From assembly GCF_014349155.1 (NCBI RefSeq), contig NZ_JACSIT010000069.1, forward strand, positions 1 through 64,000: a stretch of 64,000 bases of DNA. Direction: 5' to 3'. The notes beneath the pieces were generated by a model, which saw only the letters and a list, made by a program, of their open reading frames with translations, was not told the origin of the DNA and did no database searches. The position numbers and the translations under genes were made by a program. Of this stretch, positions 17,471 to 25,544 are shown in pieces (the first letter of the stretch is position 1; every line of letters begins with the position of its first letter). Source of the DNA: Neolewinella lacunae (lineage in GTDB: Bacteria; Bacteroidota; Bacteroidia; Chitinophagales; Saprospiraceae).

Positions 17471-17479
17471 TGTTGATAA
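17471..17479 (-). promoter_or_regulatory. DnaA box variant TTATCAACA (candidate)
   Basis: Close DnaA-box variant in the same orientation as the perfect box at 17440, followed by a T-rich run (ACTTTTTC). Confidence 0.35.
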
Positions 17480-17665
17480 CTTTTTCTATCCTAAACTATC
17501 AACATTAGTTTCCGGACTATACTTTAGCGGATGTGAACCAGGGCATTTGGCCCAAAAGTTCATGGGAACTAGACAATGGCCAGCTGTGAAGAGGCATGGG
17601 ATTGAATACGTGGAAAACCAATTGGGTTTACGCCGTTGTCATTTTTTGACTAAGTTTCTGAATAT

Positions 17666-18652
17666 ATGAGACGCGAAAAATTCGTCTTTAATCACCAGTC
17701 ATTACAGTACGATCGGGTTGTAGAACCACTCCGTTACACGATACTAAGAATTGCTGCTTTTTGCTGTGCGGTTGGCCTGACGGCGTTCATGATGATGTTC
17801 ATCGTCCACCGGTACCTGCCCAGCCCATCGGAGCGCCTGTTGATTCAGGAAAACGACATCCTCCGCAGCCAAATCGAAAATGCTGGCAAGGAGCTGACTG
17901 AAATGTCGGCAGTCCTCAACAACATCCAGGAACGCGATGCTGCGGCCCACCGGATCGTCTTCGGCATGGACCCCATCGACCAGGACGTATGGCAGGGCGG
18001 CCGCGGTGGCCACGATGCGTACACCGACCTCCGGGAGTTGCCCCGCAGCGGGGAGCACATCGCCACCCTCAAGCAGGAACTGGATCGCTTCAAGTACCAG
18101 CTCGACCTCCAAAGCCGCTCCCTGGATTCCATCACCGTAATGGCTACCCAGAAGGAAGAGATGCTGGCCTCCATCCCCAGCATCAAACCCATCCGCAGCG
18201 ATCGCTACAACCGCCACATCGATAACCTTTCCGGTTTCGGTTACCGGGTTCACCCCGTCTACAAGGTGAAGAAGATGCACTACGGCATCGACTTCAACTG
18301 CGCCAAAGGCACACCCATCCAGGCCTCCGGGAAAGGAAAAGTGGTTTGGGCGGGAGACAAAGGCCACTACGGCAAGTGCGTCATCATCGACCATGGTTTT
18401 GGGTATGAGACCCTCTACGCCCACATGAGCGAAATCAAGGTGAAAAACGGTGCCCTGATTGAGCGTGGAGAAACCATCGGAAAAGTAGGCAGTACCGGCC
18501 TGAGTACCGGCGATCACCTGCACTACGAAGTACACCTCAATGGCGTCCAGGTAGACCCCATTCAGTACTGCTACGACGGTCTGACTACGGCGGAGTACGC
18601 CGAGCTGGTCCGCGCATCTCAACAATCGAACCAAAGCTTTGACTCTCACTAA
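17666..18652 (+). CDS. M23-family metallopeptidase (peptidoglycan endopeptidase type)
   Basis: Membrane-anchored LytM/M23 protein of 328 aa. A cytoplasmic start (RREKFVFNHQSLQYDRV) is followed by a membrane helix (ILRIAAFCCAVGLTAFMMMF, about residues 28-47) and a coiled-coil-like segment (ENDILRSQIENAGKELTEMS). The C-terminal M23 domain has the zinc motifs HYGIDF (HxxxD, near residue 205) and HLHYEV (HxH, near 285), with YAHMSEI between them. Zinc ligands are all present, so it is probably active rather than an EnvC-like degraded form. This N-terminal layout is the usual Bacteroidota M23 type acting in the periplasm. A strong terminator follows the gene. Confidence 0.88.
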   Translation: MRREKFVFNHQSLQYDRVVEPLRYTILRIAAFCCAVGLTAFMMMFIVHRYLPSPSERLLIQENDILRSQIENAGKELTEMSAVLNNIQERDAAAHRIVFGMDPIDQDVWQGGRGGHDAYTDLRELPRSGEHIATLKQELDRFKYQLDLQSRSLDSITVMATQKEEMLASIPSIKPIRSDRYNRHIDNLSGFGYRVHPVYKVKKMHYGIDFNCAKGTPIQASGKGKVVWAGDKGHYGKCVIIDHGFGYETLYAHMSEIKVKNGALIERGETIGKVGSTGLSTGDHLHYEVHLNGVQVDPIQYCYDGLTTAEYAELVRASQQSNQSFDSH

Positions 18653-18770
18653 ATTCTGGTAGTGTCTCCGTCCTGCGTCAGGCCCCTGGCCGCTAAGGCT
18701 GGCTGGAGACACACCCACTTTGTGAGCACCTTGAATCAATTGCGATTCAAACTACACTCAAAACGCTTTC

Positions 18771-18801
18771 GGGGCGGGCGCTAGGCGTCCGCCCCTTTTT
18801 T
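18771..18801 (+). terminator. Rho-independent terminator after the M23 peptidase gene
   Basis: GGGGCGG stem repeated in inverted form as CCGCCCC, with further pairing inside, followed by TTTTTTC. It is 118 nt after the peptidase stop. Confidence 0.75.
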
Positions 18802-18823
18802 CTTCCCCCCTCCACGCTTTGCT

Positions 18824-19837
18824 ATGTCCCGCTCTTCTTGCCTGCTGCTGCTCGGTCTGCTGCTCGGTGCCTGCGCAACGGATGATCCGCCGCCCGGTGC
18901 CGGCGTATACTACTGGAAGGCAAACTGGGCTTTTACAGCCGCTGACCGGACTCTGGCCCAACGCGTCGGCTTTGAGCGGCTCTACCTGCGGCTGTTTGAC
19001 CTCGACTGGGACCCCGGCAGCCAAAGCACCCAGCCCCGGGGCCCCGTGGAACTCCCGGCCGACCTCGTCAACGTAGCGGAGCTGGAACTCACGCCGGTGG
19101 TATTCATCGTCAATCGCGTCTTTACCTACGACCCTGACCCCGTGGCACTGGCGGCAAAAACCGCAGCGGGCATCCAAAAATTCTCCGCTGCCCATCCTGA
19201 ACTTGCGCGGGCTACGGAGTGGCAGATCGACTGCGACTGGACGCCAAGCACCCGCGATGCCTACTTCAGCTTTCTGCGGGAACTGCAAAAACAACGCCCC
19301 GGACTCCACCTCAGCGTCACGGTCCGCCTCCATCAGTACCGGGAAAGGGAAGAAAACGGCATTCCGCCCGTTGCTTCCGGCCTGCTCATGTGCTACAACT
19401 TCCTGCCCGTAGGAGACCCCCATAGCGCGAACGCCATTTTTGACCTGGCCCTGCTGCGGGGCTACCTCAAAGCCCCGCCCTATCCCCTCCCGCTCGACGC
19501 CGCCCTGCCCCTTTTCGAGTGGGGGGCCGCCTTCCGCAACGAAGAACTGGTGGGCCTGGTCGATGCACCGGTGGGCACCGAAAATTACCTGCTGCCAACC
19601 GCCCCGGGCCGCTACCTGCTGCGGCGGGATACGACCCTGGCGGGTACTTTTCTGCGCGCCGGCGATGCCCTGCGCTACGACGGTCCGCAGGATCACGCCA
19701 CCCTCCTGGAAGCTACCGCGCTGCTGCGGCAAAAGGCGGAAATCCGGAGTCTGCTGTTCTTCGACTGGCAGCCGGAATTGATCGAAAAGTACCGGGTGCC
19801 GGAGTTGATAAGCACCTTTGCGGCCACCGAAAAATAA
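18824..19837 (+). CDS. Lipoprotein with glycoside-hydrolase-like (DUF3142-type) fold, unrecognised
   Basis: Protein of 337 aa with a clear lipoprotein signal (MSRSSCLLLLGLLLGACATD, lipobox Cys near residue 17). The body has features of a TIM-barrel enzyme-like protein: GVYYWKANWAF, FERLYLRLFDLDW, LTPVVFIVNRVF, EWQIDCDWTPSTRDAYFSFL and LLMCYNFLPVGD. EWQIDCDWT with acidic residues at a strand end looks like the glycoside-hydrolase-like DUF3142 group. That is a tentative match and no activity can be stated. It lies 66 bp before a large exported protein read in the same direction; the two probably form one unit. Confidence 0.5.
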   Translation: MSRSSCLLLLGLLLGACATDDPPPGAGVYYWKANWAFTAADRTLAQRVGFERLYLRLFDLDWDPGSQSTQPRGPVELPADLVNVAELELTPVVFIVNRVFTYDPDPVALAAKTAAGIQKFSAAHPELARATEWQIDCDWTPSTRDAYFSFLRELQKQRPGLHLSVTVRLHQYREREENGIPPVASGLLMCYNFLPVGDPHSANAIFDLALLRGYLKAPPYPLPLDAALPLFEWGAAFRNEELVGLVDAPVGTENYLLPTAPGRYLLRRDTTLAGTFLRAGDALRYDGPQDHATLLEATALLRQKAEIRSLLFFDWQPELIEKYRVPELISTFAATEK

Positions 19838-19903
19838 TCTTGCCGGCTGGCCTAACAGCTACTCCCCCGCTTGCCTTACTTTTAGGCCTTATTCCCAAAA
19901 ATT

Positions 19904-22279
19904 ATGCGCACTTCCTCCCTGCTGACGCTTGGCCTCCTGCTTTTTGCCTCCTTTTTCGTCCGCCCCCTGGCCGCCTGTGGCTACTACGTGCTGGGGGAAC
20001 AATACCGCATCGCCCTGCTCAATCCCTACGTCGCAGGCAGCGAGTATTCGGCTTTTTTCTACTCTTCAGAACAGCTCAATCACTGGGAAAACGCACAAGA
20101 TGGGCGCGACCGCAGGAGCAATGTGGAGGACTGGGCAAGGGAACTCGGCGGCGGTGTGACGGGAGACGACGTAATGCGCATCCTCTACGGTACCCGCCTG
20201 CCCGACTGGCAAGCCGCTGCCGCCGGCCGCCCCGGCGAAGCATTCCAGAATAACCCCGCCTGGGTAGCCATCCAGCGTCGCCCCGACTTGCTCAACTACG
20301 CCCTGTGGGCCAAAGGCTACGAAGTCCCCCACCGCGTCTACAACTGGTGGGACGAACCCGAAGAAGAAGCCGAAGACACCACCGATTACCCCGCCCTTGC
20401 CCTGGCCGGTTACGAAAAAGCCAAAGACGGCACCTTCCTCAAAGCACGCTACGCCTACCAGCTCCTCCTGCTGGCTTACTACGCTGACGATGCCGCCAGT
20501 ATGGAGACCTACTTCAATCGCCACTTCAAAAACCAGCCGGGGGTACTGGCCGATTGGGCGCGCTTCCACTTCGCTGGCCAATGGAATGAGGAAGGACGCT
20601 ACGTGGTAGAAATGGCTAACGCCTTCCGGGCCGTTCCCGAAAAAGCCATCGCCGCCCACCAGCGTACGCCCGATCAGCTGGATCCCCGCGATTACCTCGC
20701 CGCCACCCGCAACGACGCCGAACGCGCCAACCTCTACGCCCTGGCCGCCCTCAAGCGCAAGGGCCCGGCCCTGGAATACCTCCGCGAAGCTTACCGCCTG
20801 GATCCTTCTAACCCCGTACTGGCGCTGCTGGCCGTCCGCGAAGTCAATAAGCTGGAAGACTGGCTGCTGAGCTACCGCCTGACGGGCATCGGCCCCGCAG
20901 TGTCCAATTTCTCCGATCCCGAGTGGGGAGAAAATTACGAGGCTGAACGGGACAAGTTGCGGGCAGAAAGCGAAGTCCGCGACCGGGCCTACGTGAAAGA
21001 AGTCCGGGCCTTTTTCGCCCAGCTGAATACCCCGGATCCGCGCCTCGCCGACGTCCTGCGCGGCCAACTGGCGCTGCTCGATGAAGACTACGATGCCGCG
21101 CTGAAACACGTCCGAAGAACCGAGCAACGCGACGATGCCCTCGGCTTTCAGGTCAGCATCATCCGCTACCTCGCCTCCATCCAGAGCCCGCGCCTCAGCC
21201 AGAGCGAAAAGGATAAGTACCTTGCCGAGAACCTTCCCATGCTGCTGGAGCACCTCAAGCCCGCCACCGCAGAGGAGAATGATTACTGGGAAGCGAACCC
21301 CGAGCACAACCGTGCTGCCGCCCTGGCCCGTATTGCCGCCGAGCAGTACGCCGCCGCCGGAGATACCGTGACGGCCTACTTCCTGCACCTGCGTTCCCTC
21401 GATCTTCCCATCGGCTACGAATGGGCCTCCGAGTACTACGCCCTGATCGATTACCTGGACCGGCCCATTACCGACCAAACCATGCGTCGGGTCATCCAGT
21501 ACGCCGCCGGCGAGGGGCCGAAGAACGCCCTGACCCGCTTCCTCAACCCCGAGGCCCAGGTAGACCCCAACGCCCTGCGCGACCTGGCCGGTACGCTGGC
21601 CCTGCGCCGCAACGACCTGGCTACCGCCCTGGAACATTTCAGCGCCATCCCCGCCGATTGGTACGCCACCAACTACGCTTTTGCCGAGTACCTGAAAACC
21701 TCACCGCTCAGCGACGTGGTGAAACCCTCGGCGAAGTTCCCGGGCAAAGCGGAGCTTATCCGCCAGCTGCTGACCCTGCAGGCCAACGTGGATAAACCCA
21801 GCGACGCCGGTGCCGCCGCCTGCCTGTCCCTGGCCAAAGCCTGGTACAACATGAGTCAGTTTGGCCCCGCCTGGATGATGCTCCGCTATGGCAAGTCCTC
21901 AACTCCAGCGGACAAGGTCCGGCCCTGGCCCGGCAGTTCCGAGATGCACGCTGCCGTACCGCATACGCCGGCCGACTTCGCCCTGGTCTACGAAGCCAGC
22001 CGCGTGGATGAATACCTGGATTGCGCCGAAGCCACGGCGAAAAACCCGGAGCTGGCCGCCGAGATCGCCTTCGTGCGGGCGGCAGTGGGCTTCTCCCGGT
22101 GGCAGCGCGCTACCGAGTTGGAAAACGGTTACTGGTATTACGACGCCGACGGAAAACTGGCCGCTAAACAAAAAGCACAATACCGCGCCAGCTTCGCGCC
22201 CGTGGCCCGAAAATTTGCCAAAACCGACTTCTTCCAACGAACCCTGCGGCAGTGTTCCTGGGTGAAGGCGGTGATGTAG
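19904..22279 (+). CDS. Large exported helical-repeat protein, unrecognised
   Basis: Protein of 791 aa with a signal peptide (RTSSLLTLGLLLFASFFVRP, cleavage near LAACGYY). After ACGYYVLGEQYRIALLNPYV the rest is mostly alpha-helical with many Ala-, Tyr- and Leu-rich units resembling TPR/solenoid repeats (ARYAYQLLLLAYYADDAASM, ALKRKGPALEYLREAYRLDP, SLAKAWYNMSQFGPAWMMLR). No catalytic motif seen. It follows a lipoprotein of the glycoside-hydrolase-like type by 66 bp, so both may act at the cell envelope. I do not recognise the family. Confidence 0.55.
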   Translation: MRTSSLLTLGLLLFASFFVRPLAACGYYVLGEQYRIALLNPYVAGSEYSAFFYSSEQLNHWENAQDGRDRRSNVEDWARELGGGVTGDDVMRILYGTRLPDWQAAAAGRPGEAFQNNPAWVAIQRRPDLLNYALWAKGYEVPHRVYNWWDEPEEEAEDTTDYPALALAGYEKAKDGTFLKARYAYQLLLLAYYADDAASMETYFNRHFKNQPGVLADWARFHFAGQWNEEGRYVVEMANAFRAVPEKAIAAHQRTPDQLDPRDYLAATRNDAERANLYALAALKRKGPALEYLREAYRLDPSNPVLALLAVREVNKLEDWLLSYRLTGIGPAVSNFSDPEWGENYEAERDKLRAESEVRDRAYVKEVRAFFAQLNTPDPRLADVLRGQLALLDEDYDAALKHVRRTEQRDDALGFQVSIIRYLASIQSPRLSQSEKDKYLAENLPMLLEHLKPATAEENDYWEANPEHNRAAALARIAAEQYAAAGDTVTAYFLHLRSLDLPIGYEWASEYYALIDYLDRPITDQTMRRVIQYAAGEGPKNALTRFLNPEAQVDPNALRDLAGTLALRRNDLATALEHFSAIPADWYATNYAFAEYLKTSPLSDVVKPSAKFPGKAELIRQLLTLQANVDKPSDAGAAACLSLAKAWYNMSQFGPAWMMLRYGKSSTPADKVRPWPGSSEMHAAVPHTPADFALVYEASRVDEYLDCAEATAKNPELAAEIAFVRAAVGFSRWQRATELENGYWYYDADGKLAAKQKAQYRASFAPVARKFAKTDFFQRTLRQCSWVKAVM

Positions 22280-22311
22280 GGGATATTGCTTTTCTCCTTG
22301 TTCCTTACCTG

Positions 22312-22329
22312 GCACCTGCGCCCGCGCCC
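22312..22329 (+). repeat. 18-bp dispersed repeat, variant copy 5
   Basis: GCACCTGCGCCCGCGCCC, two mismatches to the consensus, between the convergent ends of the 791-aa protein gene and modC; it abuts the modC stop. Confidence 0.75.
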
Positions 22330-23175
22330 TTATTCCCCTTCCCCCAACCGAATACAAACCCGCATCCCCGGCCGCCACGGCTGCGGCATCTCCTCGGGAA
22401 GGGGAAGGCGCAACTCCTCACCGCCCACCCGCACCAGCAGCCAGGCCCGACCGTCTTCCCGCTGGATGGCGAGCACCTCGGCGGCCAGGGCCAAATCCTC
22501 CCCGCCAGCGAAAAAAACGGCCGGCGGACCCGCATCCCGCAAGGTGCCCTGCTCGAGGACCAACACGCGGCTGGCCAGCGCCTGGATTTCCGCCGGATCG
22601 TGGGACACCAGCAAAGCGGTAAAGCCCCGCTGCCGGTGTATCTCCGCCAGGTAAGTCTGGAGGTTACCGCGCAAGTCGGTATCCAAGGCGGCCAGCGGCT
22701 CATCGAGCAGCAGCAGGGACGGAGCCGGAACGAGCGCCCGCGCCAAGGCCACCCGCTGCCGCTGCCCCCCGGAGAGCTGGGCCGGCCGGAGATGCCGCAA
22801 CTGGCCAAGCTCCACCACTTCGAGCAACTCGGCGACGGCGGCGGCCGACTGCCCTTTGCGCAGGGCGTAGCGCAGGTTGTCCTCCACACTAAGGTGCGGG
22901 AAAAGGGCATAGTCCTGAAAAACGAAGCCGATGCCCCGGTGGCGCGGGGGGAGATTAATGCCCCTGGCCCCGTCGAACCAGGTGGTGCCGCCCACCCGGA
23001 GGCTGCCAGCGTCGGGTTGCAACAGGCCCGCCAACATGCGCAGCGTCGAGGTTTTGCCCGCACCGGAACGACCGTAGAGCGCCACGAACTCGCCCGCCCC
23101 CAGCTGGAAATCCAGGCGGAGGTCGAGCACGCCACCCGCCCCACTGAGTTGCTTCTGAAGTTGGGCCTCGATCAA
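22330..23175 (-). CDS. modC: Molybdate ABC transporter ATP-binding protein
   Basis: ABC ATPase of 281 aa that powers molybdate import. Walker A is GRSGAGKTS (near residue 35), the Q-loop VFQDYALFPHLSV, signature LSGGQRQRVALARAL (near 134), Walker B LLLLDEPLAALD (near 155), switch His in VSHDPAEI. The C-terminal ~60 residues resemble a shortened MOP/TOBE region. It overlaps the 3' end of modB by 4 bp (ATGA), the last gene of a modA-modB-modC operon. The molybdate assignment comes from the gene order and the ModA/ModB partners. Confidence 0.88.
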   Translation of the reverse strand: MIEAQLQKQLSGAGGVLDLRLDFQLGAGEFVALYGRSGAGKTSTLRMLAGLLQPDAGSLRVGGTTWFDGARGINLPPRHRGIGFVFQDYALFPHLSVEDNLRYALRKGQSAAAVAELLEVVELGQLRHLRPAQLSGGQRQRVALARALVPAPSLLLLDEPLAALDTDLRGNLQTYLAEIHRQRGFTALLVSHDPAEIQALASRVLVLEQGTLRDAGPPAVFFAGGEDLALAAEVLAIQREDGRAWLLVRVGGEELRLPLPEEMPQPWRPGMRVCIRLGEGE

Positions 23176-23867
23176 AGCGAAGGTCGTTTACGGAAAGCCG
23201 TGGTGATGGGGCTGGCTCCGGTGCCATTGACCCAGTAGACGGCCAGCAGAATGGCAAAACAAACGACGAAAAGCACCAAAGAATAGGCATTGGCCGCCGG
23301 ATAATTGAGGGCCTCTACTTCGTCGTAAATAGCAATGGAGGCCACCCGGGTCTTGCCCGGCAGGTTGCCGCCGATCATCAGGACAACGCCGAACTCGCCA
23401 ATCGTGTGGGCGAAAGACAGCACCGTGCCCGTCAGCAGCGCCGGCCGGATGTTGGGCAATTGGATGCGCAAAAGGGTGGTCCAGGCCGACTTCCCCAGCA
23501 GCGCCGAAGCTTCGGCCAACGACGGCGGCAGGCCCGCCAGGCCCGCCTGGACGGGATGCACCATAAACGGCAAACTATAAATGACCGAAGCAGCCACCAG
23601 TCCGCCAAACGAAAAGACGAGCCGCAGGCCCAGCCACGCATCGATCCAGCCGCCGAAGCTGCCGTTGGGACTAAACGCCAGCAAAAAGTAAAAGCCGATC
23701 ACCGTAGGGGGCAGCACCAGCGGCATACTGACGAGTGCTTCTACGGCCGCCTTCCAGCGCGAGCGGGTGTGGGCCAGCCAGTAGGCCAGCGGCAGCGCCA
23801 ACACCAGCAGCACCGCCGTGGTGGCCAGGGCCAGTTGGAAAGTAAGCAGAAGGGGTTGCCAGCTCAT
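23172..23867 (-). CDS. modB: Molybdate ABC transporter permease
   Basis: Inner-membrane permease of 231 aa with five to six hydrophobic segments (LTFQLALATTAVLLVLALPL, PLVLPPTVIGFYFLLAFSP, VFSFGGLVAASVIYSLPFMV). The ABC-ATPase contact loop is EASALLGKSAWTTLLRIQLP, and GTVLSFAHTIGEFGVVLMIG is the ModB/CysT-type hallmark. The ATG (23867) overlaps the modA stop as TGATG, so the genes are coupled; longer frames upstream run inside modA and are not used. Confidence 0.9.
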   Translation of the reverse strand: MSWQPLLLTFQLALATTAVLLVLALPLAYWLAHTRSRWKAAVEALVSMPLVLPPTVIGFYFLLAFSPNGSFGGWIDAWLGLRLVFSFGGLVAASVIYSLPFMVHPVQAGLAGLPPSLAEASALLGKSAWTTLLRIQLPNIRPALLTGTVLSFAHTIGEFGVVLMIGGNLPGKTRVASIAIYDEVEALNYPAANAYSLVLFVVCFAILLAVYWVNGTGASPITTAFRKRPSL

Positions 23868-24631
23868 CACTCGGTCAAATATCCGAATTCTGTGAGGATT
23901 CGTCGGCCAGTAGGTGTGAACAGGTAATCGCGGAAGCGCTCCGCCCCCGGTTTTACCTCGCCCTCCCGCCGCAAAACCACCACCTGCTGCCGCAGGGCCG
24001 GGTACGTATCGGCGGGTAACAGGACCCACCGCACCGGCTCCGTCCGCTCCAGCTCCCGCACAATGGAGAGGGCCGTGAAGCCCATTTCCGCCGCGCCGGA
24101 GGTGACGAACTGACTGGCCTGGGCGATGCTTTCCCCGAAGACGAGTTTGCTCCGCAGGGTATCGGCCAGGTCCGCCCGTTGCAGGTAGGCTACGGCCGCC
24201 GCGCCGTAGGGTGCCGTAGTGGGGTTGGCCAGGGCGACGTGTTGCACCGTGCCGTCGAGCAACCCCGCTGCGTCGAGGGAGAGGGTGGGGGAGAGCGTCC
24301 AGAGCACCAGCTGGCCCCGCGCGTAGGTTTGGGCGGGGCCGTGGGTGAGGCCCTGCCTGGCCAACTCAGCGGGGTAGCGCGCGTCGGCGGAGAGGAAGAC
24401 ATCGTAGGGGGCGCCAGCGACCATCTGGGCCGTCAGTTTCCCAGACGCGGCGTAGATCAGTTCACAGGGCTGGCCAGTCTCCTGGGTATAAGCGGCAGCG
24501 ATTTCTTCCAGGGCGTAGCGCAGGTTGGCGGCCCCGGCAATGCGCAAGGGGGGAGGGGAGGACGGACCTGCGCAGGAAAACCACAGGGCCAGGCAAGCAC
24601 AACCAAGAATACGGACGAACGGAGCAGGCAT
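23867..24631 (-). CDS. modA: Molybdate ABC transporter substrate-binding lipoprotein
   Basis: Periplasmic binding protein of 254 aa of the ModA family. A lipoprotein signal (RILGCACLALWFSCAG) anchors it. Motifs of the ligand site are LRIAGAANLRYALEEIAAAY, IYAASGKLTAQMVAGAPYDVFLSADARYP, VALANPTTAPYGAAA and TSGAAEMGFTALS, as in ModA proteins. First gene of modABC. No Mo-cofactor genes or a Moco riboswitch are seen in the 108 bp before the start, which is occupied by the terminator of the preceding gene. Confidence 0.9.
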   Translation of the reverse strand: MPAPFVRILGCACLALWFSCAGPSSPPPLRIAGAANLRYALEEIAAAYTQETGQPCELIYAASGKLTAQMVAGAPYDVFLSADARYPAELARQGLTHGPAQTYARGQLVLWTLSPTLSLDAAGLLDGTVQHVALANPTTAPYGAAAVAYLQRADLADTLRSKLVFGESIAQASQFVTSGAAEMGFTALSIVRELERTEPVRWVLLPADTYPALRQQVVVLRREGEVKPGAERFRDYLFTPTGRRILTEFGYLTE

Positions 24632-24666
24632 ACGGAACGGGAAAAGGAGGGGAGGAGAATAAAAAA

Positions 24667-24699
24667 ACGGCCTCCGTCAGTATGGTTGACGGAGGCCGT
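24667..24699 (-). terminator. Rho-independent terminator after the zinc-ribbon gene
   Basis: Perfect 13-bp stem ACGGCCTCCGTCA/TGACGGAGGCCGT with a 7-nt loop; on the minus strand it is followed by TTTTTTT. It separates the zinc-ribbon gene from modA. Confidence 0.85.
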
Positions 24700-24739
24700 G
24701 ATTTTTGCGCGCGTGCGCAAGGAGCACCAATGCTGGCGC

Positions 24740-25504
24740 TTAGTCGTTCATTTCGGCCGCGATCTCTTGCTCGATGTTGCGGTCGACCAGAATGCGGTTG
24801 CAGTGTTCGCAGATCATGACGCGCTTGCGCTGGCTGATCTCGAGCTGCTGCTGGGGCGGAATGACGTTGTAGCAGCCGCCACAGGAGTTGCGTTCCACGG
24901 TGACAACGGCCAGGCCGTTGCGGTAGGTCTTGCGGACCTTGTCGTAACCACGCAGGAGGCGCTCGGCAATGTCTTTCCGCTGCTTCTCGGAAAGCTTCCG
25001 CAGTTTCTTCTCGTCTTTTTCCGTCTTGGCGATGATGGCTTTTAGCTCGTCTTGCTTGATGGCCAGCAGGGCTTGCTTGGTCGTTTGCTTTTCCTGGGTG
25101 GCTTCCAGGGCGGCCTGCTTGGTTTCAAGCTCGCGGGCGGCGGAACCGGCCTTCTTATCGGAAAGCTGGATTTCGAGGCGCTGCATCTCGGTTTCCTTCA
25201 TCAGCGCTTCGTACTCCCGGTTGTTCTTCACGTTGTTCATCTGCTCTTCGTAGCGCAGGATGAGTTGCTCCGACTCGTGGATGTTGGCGTCGTGCCGGTT
25301 GATCTCCATCTGAAGCTCCTTCACCTGGGATTCCAGGCGGGTGATGCGCGTGGCCAGGCCGGCGATCTCGTCTTCCAGGTCACGAACTTCCATCGGGAGT
25401 TCGCCTTTCAGGATTTCGATCTCGTCAATCTGACTGTCGATCTGCTGCAGGGCGTACAGCTCGCGCATTTTTTCTTCTACCGTCTTCTCAGTGACTGCTG
25501 CCAT
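24740..25504 (-). CDS. Coiled-coil C4-type zinc-ribbon protein (CT398-like)
   Basis: Protein of 254 aa. Residues ~30-180 form a long antiparallel-type coiled coil (LKGELPMEVRDLEDEIAGLA through EKDEKKLRKLSEKQRKDIAE). The C-terminal zinc ribbon has four Cys: SCGGC near residue 208 and ICEHCNRIL near 233. This is the C4-type zinc-ribbon family (CT398/zf-RING_7), related in shape to GreA- and nucleic-acid-associated proteins; function uncertain. The pairing with a Nif3-like gene directly upstream is frequent in Bacteroidota and other bacteria, suggesting a common role. Terminated by a strong hairpin. Confidence 0.85.
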   Translation of the reverse strand: MAAVTEKTVEEKMRELYALQQIDSQIDEIEILKGELPMEVRDLEDEIAGLATRITRLESQVKELQMEINRHDANIHESEQLILRYEEQMNNVKNNREYEALMKETEMQRLEIQLSDKKAGSAARELETKQAALEATQEKQTTKQALLAIKQDELKAIIAKTEKDEKKLRKLSEKQRKDIAERLLRGYDKVRKTYRNGLAVVTVERNSCGGCYNVIPPQQQLEISQRKRVMICEHCNRILVDRNIEQEIAAEMND

Positions 25505-25544
25505 GCGTCTGGGGGGGATAATTTTGTGATGGTAAGCGGGGGCT

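Larger units (their letters stand above)
17307..17665. other. AT-rich gap with DnaA-box-like sites; possible oriC
   Basis: 359 bp without a convincing gene. The stretch 17335-17520 is far richer in A and T than its surroundings. It holds TGTGGATAA (17440-17448, a perfect DnaA box TTATCCACA on the minus strand) and TGTTGATAA (17471-17479, box TTATCAACA), plus CTATCAACA at 17497-17505, one mismatch from the same box. A near -7 box (TACTTTAG, 17521-17528) may drive the peptidase gene. A small 76-codon frame across the region has no family features and I do not call it. Confidence 0.4.

Noticed and set aside
17439-17669. 76-codon frame before the M23 peptidase
   Set aside because: Starts within the AT-rich DnaA-box region, no similarity or signal recognised; the DNA is better explained as regulatory.
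20066-21637. 523-codon minus-strand frame within the 791-aa protein gene
   Set aside because: Shadow frame; the plus-strand gene has a signal peptide and coherent helical repeats.
24632-24739. Molybdenum-cofactor riboswitch before modA
   Set aside because: The 108-bp gap is taken up by the terminator of the preceding gene and shows no further conserved structure that I recognise.
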